From Kordia algicida OT-1 (GTDB lineage: Bacteria; Bacteroidota; Bacteroidia; Flavobacteriales; Flavobacteriaceae): a DNA stretch of 64,000 nt. A program made the translations under genes and the position numbers. Under the pieces are notes generated by a model. It was not told where the DNA came from. It worked only from the letters and a program-made list of their open reading frames with translations, and ran no database searches. The DNA lies in contig NZ_DS544873.1 in assembly GCF_000154725.1 (NCBI RefSeq), positions 2,617,397 through 2,681,396 on the forward strand. The letters run 5' to 3'. Below are positions 56,032 to 63,072 of this stretch, piece by piece (position 1 is the first letter of the stretch; each line of letters starts with the position of its first letter).

Positions 56032-56850
56032 TTAACCGCGTCTTCTTCTGCGATTGTTCATCATTTCTTGCATTTTCCCTTTGATGGTTTCTTGGTATTT
56101 ACTTTTGGTGATTTCTTTTCCGCCTTTTGGCGCTTGAATTTTAACTTCTTCTCCTGGATTTATGACAATTTTAGAACACAACATCGTTGTATTTCCAGCG
56201 CTTACTTCTAAGATTAATCCTGGTAATCCCCAATATTCTGCTGGTCCATGACTTACCGGAACTTGTGGCGTGTACCAAGCTTCAACTTCTACCATAGGAA
56301 CGTCTGGTGTTCCATCACCATCTTCGTCTTTTCTTCTGAGATCGCTCCATGAAAAATTGTACCAAGCCAAGTCGTCTTGTGATATGCTCGCTGTTGCTTT
56401 GAAGCACATGTATTGTCCAATTTGTTTCGTTTCTTTGCCCATTTTCCATTCAATTGTGTGCAATTTATCTTTTACTAGGAACTTTTTTCCATAAAATTCC
56501 TGACTTTGCACTAAAGCAGAATCTTTTACATTTTTATATTGGTAACCTCTTGAAAAGTTAGCGCCCCAAGAATCTGTAGCTCCTGAGATTGCATCTAGTT
56601 TGTCTTCTTCTTTAAAAACGGATGCTTCTTTGTCAAAACTTAATACGTATGTTTTTTCCAATCTGTTTTTTAACCGTGCTGCCACATCTTTTTTCTGGGC
56701 TTCGCTCAATCGTGCGCCCCAACTTCCTAGTTGCATTTTAGATTTGGAAAAATAATAGGCTTTTCCTTGAAATTGCTGTACTTCGCCAGTTTTGAACGAA
56801 AGCAGTGCAATAAATGAAAGTGCTAAAAATTTAAGTAGTAGTGATTTCAT
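56032..56850 (-). CDS. GLPGLI family protein
   Basis: A 272-residue exported protein. Signal peptide at the N-terminus (KSLLLKFLALSFIALLSF). The family motif appears as YWGLPGLILEV (~206-216), followed by GNTTMLCSKIVI. It ends with a basic tail (MQEMMNNRRRRRG). GLPGLI proteins are restricted to Bacteroidota and have no proven function. It is the first gene of an operon with the TonB-dependent receptor. The DEDGDGTPD stretch (~174-182) has the form of a calcium-binding loop. Confidence 0.92.
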   Translation of the reverse strand: MKSLLLKFLALSFIALLSFKTGEVQQFQGKAYYFSKSKMQLGSWGARLSEAQKKDVAARLKNRLEKTYVLSFDKEASVFKEEDKLDAISGATDSWGANFSRGYQYKNVKDSALVQSQEFYGKKFLVKDKLHTIEWKMGKETKQIGQYMCFKATASISQDDLAWYNFSWSDLRRKDEDGDGTPDVPMVEVEAWYTPQVPVSHGPAEYWGLPGLILEVSAGNTTMLCSKIVINPGEEVKIQAPKGGKEITKSKYQETIKGKMQEMMNNRRRRRG

Positions 56851-56878
56851 GGTGTACGGTTATATTAATTTTGTTTAA

Positions 56879-56886
56879 CAAATATA
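56879..56886 (-). promoter_or_regulatory. Promoter -7 box TATATTTG for GLPGLI operon
   Basis: On the minus strand TATATTTG fits TAnnTTTG, 28 bp before the GLPGLI start codon. Confidence 0.45.
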
Positions 56887-57056
56887 AACAAAGATTAAAC
56901 AGTTTAGACGTTTTTTAAGAAATATTAACAGTATTTTACGTGTAAGCACTTTGTTTTCAGTCGTTTATTTTTGATAAGAGAACATTCAAACAAGCAGCAA
57001 TCGACTTTGAGTTCTATCTGCAGAAGCGTTTTTAGTATAGAAGATAAAAACAAAAT

Positions 57057-57098
57057 AAAAGCCGAACAATACTTTGCACACACGTATTGTTCGGCTTC
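57057..57098 (-). terminator. Terminator after icd
   Basis: GCCGAACAATAC (57061-57072) pairs with GTATTGTTCGGC (57084-57095); on the minus strand a T run follows. Member of the GCCGAACAAT family of terminators. Confidence 0.88.
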
Positions 57099-57134
57099 AA
57101 GCTAAATATATAATAACACTTACTACTACTCTTT

Positions 57135-58646
57135 TTATTCTCCTTGTCCGAGTGAGAAACCGCGTTTCCCATCAAATTCGTACAAGTTTTCTGTTTTGAT
57201 GACTTCATACCCTATTTCGTTAATGTTTGATAATAAGGCAAGAATTTGTTCAAAATCTACAGGCATGTATTTTGGTTTTTCTCCGTTAATTACCGCATCT
57301 GTGGCAACAAATCGGCAACGCCAGTGATCTGTACAGTAGGTTTCTGGTAATCCGTTTGGATATACTTTGACACCACGATTGGTAATCATTTTGAGTTTTA
57401 GTTTGTAGGATTGTAAACTTGCTAAAGCATCGCCAATCTCTTGCGGATTAGAGCCTTGCCAGTTGATAAATACATCCGTTCCTACTAAGGCTTGCTCCTG
57501 CTTTGGTCTGTTATATTCAGGAATTTGAATGTTTCCTACATTTTCGTCAATAGTACTTGGCGTTAATTGCTGCGGAGTTTTTCCTAAGTTTTCAATTACT
57601 TTATCGGCAAATTCACTGGTAGACATTTTTTGTTTGCTTTGTCCTTCTTTGTAAATATCTGCAGTGTGATATCCTTGCTCTATTGTGGTTAGCCAAGCAT
57701 TTTTTATTTTGTTGGCGATGTTAGCTTTTCCAATATGAATCAACATCATTACCGCAGCATTCAATAATCCTGAAGGATTTGCAATGGCTCTCCCTGCAAT
57801 GTCTGGCGCTGATCCGTGAATGGCTTCAAACATGGCAACATTTTTTCCAACATTTGCAGAACCTGCCATTCCTACAGAACCTGCAATTTCCGCAGCGATG
57901 TCAGAAATGATATCTCCATATAAATTTGAAGTTACCACCACATCATAGTTTTCTGGATTTGCTGCTAAACGTGCCGAACCTATGTCAATAATTTGTGATT
58001 CACTTTTGATTTCAGGATATTCTGCGGCAATTTCTTTGAATACGTTGTGAAACAAACCATCTGTCAATTTCATAATGTTGTCTTTTACCATGCAAGTCAC
58101 TTTCTTTCTTCCGTATAGTTTTGCATATTCAAAAGCATAACGTACAATTTTTTCACAACCTGGACGTGTAATCAACTTTAAACATTGTACCACATCTTGT
58201 GTTTGTTGATGCTCGATTCCTGCGTATAAATCTTCTTCATTTTCACGAATAATTACAACATCCATGTTTGGGAAATGTGTCTGCACATACGGATGTAATG
58301 CATTTACAGGACGTACATTTGCAAAAAGTCCGAGTGATTTACGCAAGGTAACATTTAAGCTTTTGTATCCTTTTCCTTGTGGCGTTGTAATAGGAGCTTT
58401 TAAGATAATTTTATTTCGGTTGATGGCTTCCCAAGACTTCTTTTCAATTCCTGATGAGTTTCCTGATAAGTATACCTTTTCACCGACTTCAATAATTTCA
58501 GGTTCAATATTTGCGCCACTCGCTTCTAAGATTTTTAGGGTCGCTTTCATTATTTCTGGACCGATTCCGTCACCGTAAGCCACGGCAACTTTTGTTTTAG
58601 TAGCGGTATGTTGTGCTTGTGTAACCTGTGTTTTGATATTCTCCAT
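57135..58646 (-). CDS. icd: NADP-dependent isocitrate dehydrogenase (Thermus-type)
   Basis: A 503-residue TCA-cycle enzyme converting isocitrate to 2-oxoglutarate and CO2 with NADP. The N-terminal 340 residues are the decarboxylating dehydrogenase fold: VAYGDGIGPEIMKATLKIL, LNVTLRKSLGLFANVRPV (substrate Arg/Ser site), VVIIRENEEDLYAGIEH, KDNIMKLTDGLFHNVF, YGDIISDIAAEIAGSVG and AIHGSAPDIAGRAIANPSGL. A ~160-residue C-terminal extension, seen in Thermus-type enzymes, contains DVFINWQGSNPQEIGDAL. A GATCTTTG promoter-like box lies at 58673-58680 (minus strand). Its flanks have a partial copy at 60768-60979. Confidence 0.96.
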   Translation of the reverse strand: MENIKTQVTQAQHTATKTKVAVAYGDGIGPEIMKATLKILEASGANIEPEIIEVGEKVYLSGNSSGIEKKSWEAINRNKIILKAPITTPQGKGYKSLNVTLRKSLGLFANVRPVNALHPYVQTHFPNMDVVIIRENEEDLYAGIEHQQTQDVVQCLKLITRPGCEKIVRYAFEYAKLYGRKKVTCMVKDNIMKLTDGLFHNVFKEIAAEYPEIKSESQIIDIGSARLAANPENYDVVVTSNLYGDIISDIAAEIAGSVGMAGSANVGKNVAMFEAIHGSAPDIAGRAIANPSGLLNAAVMMLIHIGKANIANKIKNAWLTTIEQGYHTADIYKEGQSKQKMSTSEFADKVIENLGKTPQQLTPSTIDENVGNIQIPEYNRPKQEQALVGTDVFINWQGSNPQEIGDALASLQSYKLKLKMITNRGVKVYPNGLPETYCTDHWRCRFVATDAVINGEKPKYMPVDFEQILALLSNINEIGYEVIKTENLYEFDGKRGFSLGQGE

Positions 58647-58672
58647 CGTGTTGTTTTTTTAATATTACACTG

Positions 58673-58680
58673 CAAAGATC
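58673..58680 (-). promoter_or_regulatory. Likely icd promoter box GATCTTTG
   Basis: On the minus strand GATCTTTG is one base from TAnnTTTG in each of its first two positions and lies 26 bp before the icd ATG. The same box is kept at 60911-60918 in the degenerate copy of this flank, which supports a regulatory role. Confidence 0.4.
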
Positions 58681-58884
58681 AAGAATATAATTCATATATT
58701 TTTATTTATGTTTTATATGATATATATAAATGGTTTTTATGAATCCTTTTCTTGTTTGGATGAAAATATAAGTATCCATACTTGATGTTTACTTGTTATG
58801 AAAGCATAAATAAGCATCACAATAATTGGAAAAATAAAAAGGCTTACCTGTTAGTGATTCAAAGGAAGAAAAAAAAAGATATTA

Positions 58885-59271
58885 CTAAGAATGCTTTTTA
58901 AAGCGCACAGTTTTCATCCGATTTTTAAACTCTACACTTGGTCTAAACGTTACATTCACACTTTTGATAGATTGTGCGTTGACTGCTTCGGGAGTATCTT
59001 TTCCTTCACTACGAATGTGTGGTGTGAAGGTGCCAAAATCGCCCAATGAAATGCTACTACCATTGCATAGATATTCGGGTAATAAATGCACCAAACCTTG
59101 CAATACCGCAATGGTATCTACTTCACTTACTGTAGAAATTGCCGCTAGGCGTTCGCTTAATTGCTTTAAATCTACTTTTTCGCGTGCTGTGGTAGATGCA
59201 TAATATTTTTTGGAGCCACCACCTGAAACACCTGGCGCACCACGCTCAATAATTTTATATTTTATAGACAT
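58885..59271 (-). CDS. HU-family DNA-binding protein (HU-HIG type)
   Basis: A 128-residue DNA-binding protein of the Bacteroidota HU-like group: IKYKIIERGAPGVSGGGSKK at the start, then VDLKQLSERLAAISTVSEVD (helices) and EYLCNGSSISLGDFGTFTPH (~68-87), and the DNA-binding arm VNVTFRPSVEFKNRM. The family is histone-like and bends DNA, but the standard HU arm motif is modified. It has no close partner genes. The 650-bp gap after its start contains the palindromic element. Confidence 0.9.
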   Translation of the reverse strand: MSIKYKIIERGAPGVSGGGSKKYYASTTAREKVDLKQLSERLAAISTVSEVDTIAVLQGLVHLLPEYLCNGSSISLGDFGTFTPHIRSEGKDTPEAVNAQSIKSVNVTFRPSVEFKNRMKTVRFKKHS

Positions 59272-59660
59272 GTTCTTCTGTTTTTATTTGATTTGTAAAG
59301 AGAAATTAAACACTTCTTCAAGTGATTTTATAAAAAACTCTTTGATGTTTTAAGCTTTTGTTAAATATAAAAAATATTTTTACTACTTAGCAAAAAATAG
59401 TTTTCTAGTTAGTAAATAAAAATTTGCTACCTAGTAAAATTTCAAAACCTTTTGACCGTTTAATTAAAAGCTAAAGATAAATTGAGTAAAAGTCGCGGAT
59501 GTGTTTGCATGTTGGTCTTAAGAAAATTAAAAAATGTAGCAGTAATTCCTTCTTATTTTTAAAGAGAAAAAATCATTGTATAGCTGTAAAGCTTTGTCTA
59601 TTTTTAAAACATCACATTAATTAGTAACCAAAAAAAAAATTACAAATACTATACTTTATT
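59272..59660. other. AT-rich gap upstream of HU-like gene
   Basis: A 389-base, strongly AT-rich gap between the HU-like gene and the palindromic element. Poly-A/T tracts occur near 59380 and 59630. I see no ORF of note and no clear promoter box. Confidence 0.5.
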
Positions 59661-59920
59661 AACGTGAGTTCGATATAACTATTTCATTATAAAATTGATT
59701 GTCAGCAGATTATACTTAATGTCAAATCGAGCATTATTGAAATTAAAATATATTTTAATTGAAGATACCTAGCGTAGCTATCGAGATTCAATCGAAATTT
59801 TATTTTTTATAGTGTTCTCTTGAGCTACGCTCGGTATCTGCGATAATGCTCGAACTGACAATTAGTTATTTTTCAGTGAATTATGAACTATATAGTGATT
59901 TGTTAAGTCGAACTCACGTT
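59661..59920. mobile_element. 260-bp nested palindrome, MITE-like
   Basis: Four nested inverted pairs share one centre: AACGTGAGTTCGA/TCGAACTCACGTT (59661-59673, 59908-59920, perfect), ATTGTCAG/CTGACAAT (59698-59705, 59855-59862), TCGAGCATTAT/ATAATGCTCGA (59727-59737, 59843-59853), and GATACCTAGCGTAGCT/AGCTACGCTCGGTATC (59764-59779, 59823-59838, one mismatch). The element is flanked by TATT on both sides (59657-59660 and 59921-59924), consistent with a 4-bp target duplication. No ORF inside. It ends 4 bp before the lanthipeptide-like gene. Confidence 0.6.
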
Positions 59921-59924
59921 TATT

Positions 59925-60098
59925 ATGAAAAAAAGACAATTAGCAACCTTACGTTTACAGAAAGAAGTAATTTCTAAACTAAAACAATTAGAGATTAACG
60001 GCGGTAAGTTAGATATGAAAACTATTAAATCAGATGGAAATTATTGTACACAAGAATGCTCTGGCGGTTGCTCTGGTGCTGGTTCTTGTAATCCGTAG
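59925..60098 (+). CDS. Candidate class I lanthipeptide precursor (RiPP)
   Basis: A 57-residue peptide, too short for many gene finders. The leader reads MKKRQLATLRLQKEVISKLK and carries the L-x-L-x-K-x-x-I-x-x-L pattern (Leu9, Leu11, Lys13, Ile16, Leu19) that I recall for Bacteroidota class I lanthipeptides. A Gly-Gly pair at residues 26-27 could mark a processing region. The core, from residue 41, is CTQECSGGCSGAGSCNP, with four Cys and one Thr plus three Ser available for thioether rings. No LanB dehydratase, LanC cyclase or peptidase-type exporter is present within the window. A strong terminator follows, so it is a single-gene unit. Function (antimicrobial, signal) unknown. Confidence 0.65.
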   Translation: MKKRQLATLRLQKEVISKLKQLEINGGKLDMKTIKSDGNYCTQECSGGCSGAGSCNP

Positions 60099-60146
60099 TT
60101 TATAGATTTTAGCTTTTTGTGATTTTTATAAAAGGCTTTTAAAAAG

Positions 60147-60182
60147 ACAGAAAATGCGGTGTGTGTTTTCTGTTTTTTTTTA
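60147..60182 (+). terminator. Terminator after lanthipeptide-like gene
   Basis: ACAGAAAA (60147-60154) pairs with TTTTCTGT (60166-60173), followed by about ten T. It closes the peptide gene's transcript 48 bp after its stop. Confidence 0.85.
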
Positions 60183-60239
60183 TGGAAAGCCGTAAGATTC
60201 TTAGTTTGAGGTGTATTATTTTTATTCAAATTGTACTTT

Positions 60240-60761
60240 ATGAAACAAATATTTTTTATTTTAATTGTAGTTTTATTTTCATCTTGTGAGCAAGAAACCT
60301 TACCCAAATTTCAGAGTGTAAGAGAAATGCTAAAAGAATCTTCTGATTTTCATGAAGAAAATGGTTCACTAAAATTTATATCTGAAGAAGAATCAAATGT
60401 TCATGTTCAAGTATCCAAATCAATTTTAGAGACTGAATCTCGCGAGCTAAAAGAAGAAATTGTAAAAAGGGATATTATCTATGTAGTATTTCAATCTTTT
60501 GCTCAAACTAATATTGATCAAATAACAGTCACAGCAATTCCAAATGATTGGGAAGATCATAAAAAGTATTATGATGAATATGCTAAGACAGTAAAAGTAA
60601 GTAGAAAAGATGCTATCAAGGTTTTAGAAAAATATTTGTATAGTACTAACTTCTCAATTTTATATGAGAAAAAAGATGGATCTTGGTTCCCTAACAAAAA
60701 TTTTAGTAAACTAAAATTTGAAAAGTTAAAAGAAGTATTTAATGAAATATACAATCCATAA
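60240..60761 (+). CDS. Small lipoprotein of unknown function
   Basis: A 173-residue lipoprotein starting at ATG 60240 (MKQIFFILIVVLFSSCEQE; lipobox FSSC, Cys16). The TTG three codons earlier is unlikely. The mature part is charged and rich in Glu and Lys, with helical stretches (RELKEEIVKRDIIYVVFQSF; SRKDAIKVLEKYLYSTN). No family recognised. It follows the lanthipeptide-like gene by 141 bp but with a terminator in between, so a functional link is not implied by the layout. Confidence 0.75.
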   Translation: MKQIFFILIVVLFSSCEQETLPKFQSVREMLKESSDFHEENGSLKFISEEESNVHVQVSKSILETESRELKEEIVKRDIIYVVFQSFAQTNIDQITVTAIPNDWEDHKKYYDEYAKTVKVSRKDAIKVLEKYLYSTNFSILYEKKDGSWFPNKNFSKLKFEKLKEVFNEIYNP

Positions 60762-60767
60762 AACTAA

Positions 60768-60807
60768 AAAAACCGAACAATACATTCTCACAAATATTGT
60801 TCGGTTT
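60768..60807 (-). terminator. Terminator of the GCCGAACAAT family
   Basis: AAACCGAACAATA (60770-60782) pairs with TATTGTTCGGTTT (60795-60807). The long T run is on the minus strand, so it stops transcripts from the right. It corresponds in sequence and orientation to the icd terminator. Confidence 0.85.
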
Positions 60808-60979
60808 CGCTAACTTGTATATAACACTTACTAACTACTTGTATACGATTTTGTCTTTAATAAACTTTATTTAACTTATGAGTTGTATAACTCTTATCTT
60901 AATTGCACAACAAAGATCGAGAATAAAGTTTATACATTTTCATTTATGTTTTGTATGATATCTATAAGTTTTATTTATG
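60808..60979 (-). other. Degenerate copy of icd flanks without the coding region
   Basis: The bases after the terminator (60808-60838) resemble those after the icd terminator (57096-57125): both have GCTAA, TATA and TAACACTTACTA-CTAC. The bases 60906-60979 align with the icd upstream bases 58668-58741, about 52 of the first 62 identical by hand count, including the GATCTTTG box. Between them remain only about 70 bases where icd has 1.5 kb of coding sequence. Confidence 0.5.
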
Positions 60980-61017
60980 TGTGGACGTAAGTGTTTTAAT
61001 AGTAGTGTTTTATGTGA

Positions 61018-61590
61018 TTATTCTTCACGTTTTGTGCATGAAATTTTCCAAAAAGGATAAACAATCTTTTCCGTTTTGTCAACCCATTCGCCAATCCATT
61101 TGTAACCTTTATCAGTAATATCATAAAACGTTAAGCGTGAAAAACCTTCGGCGCCATTTGGTGCTTTTTGTGGTTTGTAGAGCACAATTTTCCCATCTTT
61201 GGTTTTATTGCCTTCCCAAGAAGATAACGTTGCCGTTGGAGTTGCCGAAGCATAGTAATGTACATACCATTTTAAACTGTCTTTATGAAACTGTCGGATG
61301 CTTCCCGAGTGCTTTCCATCTGCTTTTAAGGTTTGATCCTGAATTGCCATTCCATTCATAATGTATGAATATTTCCAGGTCATTTTTACAGGTTTTGCCC
61401 AAGTTCCATCGGGATTCCTACTTTCTGAATCGCAGTCGCAGATACCAATCATCGGTTTAAAATCGTCCAATTGTTTAGGCGCTTTCGGATTTTTAATTCC
61501 ATACGGATCAATGGCTGTAGGTTCGTATTCGCTTTGCGCAAACGTACATGATATGAAAAATATCAACAAGAAAGTGGCTATCGGCTTCAT
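61018..61590 (-). CDS. Exported protein of unknown function
   Basis: A 190-residue protein with signal peptide MKPIATFLLIFFISCTFAQS. The Cys near residue 15 is followed by Thr-Phe-Ala-Gln, so signal peptidase I cleavage after FAQ is more likely than lipidation. The mature part has GICDCDSESRNPDGTW (~48-63), WKYSYIMNGMAIQDQTL and KWYVHYYASATPTATLSSWE, reading like a beta-barrel of the DUF1579-like type, with Cys50 and Cys52 close together. Family not assigned. It lies alone, with the icd-flank copy downstream. Confidence 0.72.
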   Translation of the reverse strand: MKPIATFLLIFFISCTFAQSEYEPTAIDPYGIKNPKAPKQLDDFKPMIGICDCDSESRNPDGTWAKPVKMTWKYSYIMNGMAIQDQTLKADGKHSGSIRQFHKDSLKWYVHYYASATPTATLSSWEGNKTKDGKIVLYKPQKAPNGAEGFSRLTFYDITDKGYKWIGEWVDKTEKIVYPFWKISCTKREE

Positions 61591-61683
61591 AGAAATGGAT
61601 TTTAATCTTTTGAAAGATAGTAAATTTTCAGGGATTCAGAGATTTGGTGTTGGTAGTGCGCTTTTTTGAAATATTAGTATGTT

Positions 61684-61757
61684 AGCATCATTGCGAACTT
61701 TTTGGTTTCATAAGAGCAGATTGCCACGACTTTCTACGAAATTCTCGCAAAGACGTT
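61684..61757. repeat. Degenerate dispersed palindromic repeat
   Basis: CATCATTGCGAA at the left (TTGCGA, 61691-61696) and TCGCAAAGACG at the right (TCGCAA, 61745-61750), with GCAGATTGCCACGAC in between. This has the form of the common Bacteroidota palindrome CATTGCGAA...TCGCAATGACG. Confidence 0.45.
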
Positions 61758-61833
61758 TCAAACAACACTCAAATTTATCTTAGAAACGTATTTAAAACTT
61801 AACATTTTATATAAAATCAAATAATGATCTCAT

Positions 61834-62111
61834 AAACAACCTTGAATCCTTGAATTGAGCGAAGCGAAAAAAAATAGGTATTAGCTTTTGGGTATTGGGT
61901 ATTGAGTATTGGGTATTAGTCAAGTTCTAAGAATAATTGAAAATTCAAACTAAAATACGAACATAATTTGAGCGAAAGCGATACCAAAATTCTGAGTTTT
62001 TTAATCAAACTTTTTAATTGAAAACACCAAAGAAATTATTTATTTGTAAATAGTGTTAGAAACAACCTTGAATCATTGAATTTTTAAATCCTTGAATTGA
62101 GCAAAGCGATC
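61834..62111. repeat. Direct repeats and a 7-bp tandem repeat
   Basis: Two copies of an imperfect direct repeat, AACAACCTTGAATC...CCTTGAATTGAGC with AAGCGA following: 61835-61867 and 62061-62110. Between them, GGGTATT is repeated four times at 61890-61917, one copy as GAGTATT. No ORF here. Confidence 0.6.
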
Positions 62112-62140
62112 CAAAGAAAGGTAGCTGAGCAATGTCGAAG

Positions 62141-62893
62141 CTACTTTCGATGAATACTACTCAAAATCTCCATCACCTCAACTTTTTTACGAACAGAAAC
62201 CGGAACCGTACTTTTATCTTTCAACAATAAATAACCACCATCCGTTTTGATAAATGCTTTAATGAATTGCAGATTGACTAAATGACTTTGATGCACACGC
62301 AAAAATTGATAGTTTTTCAACATATCCGCGAAGTATTTGAGCGTTTTGGTTACAAAAATCTTCTGTCCGTCTTTTAAGTAGAAAATCGTATTGTTGCTAT
62401 CAGATTCACAACGAATAATTTCATCCATACTCACAATAATAATCTTGTCGAGCGTGTGTAATGATATTTTTGTAGGCTTTTCATTTGGAGCGGCTAAGGT
62501 ATCTTTTAAGATGTCTAAACGTTCTTTGTTTGGGTGAATTTGACCTTTTGCTTTTTCAATCGCTGTAGATAGTTCTTCTTCTGAATAAGGTTTCAACACG
62601 TAATCAATTGCAGCAAATTTAAACGCTCTGATGGCAAATTCGTCACTTGCCGTTACAAAGATGATTTTTGATGTTAGATTCGGAAAAATCTCCAACACAT
62701 CAAATCCAGAGCCATCGCCTAGCATAATATCTAAAAATAAAATATCAGGTTGCTGTTTGCGTAATAATTTTGCCGTTTCCACAACGCTTGAAGCAGTTCC
62801 AATAATATTTAATTCAGGATGTAAACGTTCTATGTCTTCTTTGAGCATTTGTAATGCCGCAGGAATATCGTCAACAATAACAGTAGTGAGCAT
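62141..62893 (-). CDS. LytTR-family response regulator
   Basis: A 250-residue response regulator; I chose ATG 62893 (MLTTVIVDDIPAALQML) because the 11 residues from the upstream start are not part of the receiver. Receiver ~1-118: IVDD, phospho-acceptor Asp in DILFLDIMLGDGSG, IIFVTASDEFA and Lys in DYVLKPYSE. LytTR DNA-binding domain ~145-248 (IRCESDSNNTIFYLKDGQ, FLRVHQSHLVNLQFIKAF). Partner of the histidine kinase upstream, 179 bp away. It resembles the regulator at 35331, so the two systems are paralogous. Confidence 0.95.
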   Translation of the reverse strand: MLTTVIVDDIPAALQMLKEDIERLHPELNIIGTASSVVETAKLLRKQQPDILFLDIMLGDGSGFDVLEIFPNLTSKIIFVTASDEFAIRAFKFAAIDYVLKPYSEEELSTAIEKAKGQIHPNKERLDILKDTLAAPNEKPTKISLHTLDKIIIVSMDEIIRCESDSNNTIFYLKDGQKIFVTKTLKYFADMLKNYQFLRVHQSHLVNLQFIKAFIKTDGGYLLLKDKSTVPVSVRKKVEVMEILSSIHRK

Positions 62894-62997
62894 GTTTTTG
62901 GTTATGAGTTTTATATCAAAATACATTTTTACTTAAGTAACATTTGTTCTTTAAATTAGAAACAGATTAATTTTTTAAAGTCTAACAATCTAATAGA

Positions 62998-63014
62998 TTC
63001 CTGCAACGCAGGAA
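62998..63014. repeat. Small hairpin TTCCTGC-AAC-GCAGGAA
   Basis: A perfect 7-bp stem in the gap between the histidine kinase and the regulator gene. The TCTGC/GCAGGAA hairpin in the uvrB leader has a similar stem. No other feature in this short gap. Confidence 0.4.
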
Positions 63015-63072
63015 CAAGTCTAAAAGCAAAGCGATCTAACATCTAACAGCGTCAGCGATCTAATTTCTAAAA

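Noticed and set aside
60041-60307. A minus-strand ORF opposite the lanthipeptide-like gene and the lipoprotein start
   Set aside because: Composition is Lys-rich low complexity made by the opposite T-rich terminator and flanks; it overlaps both plus-strand genes.
61890-61917. Heptamer repeats as a CRISPR-like array
   Set aside because: Units are 7 bp and adjacent with no spacers, and no cas genes are present.
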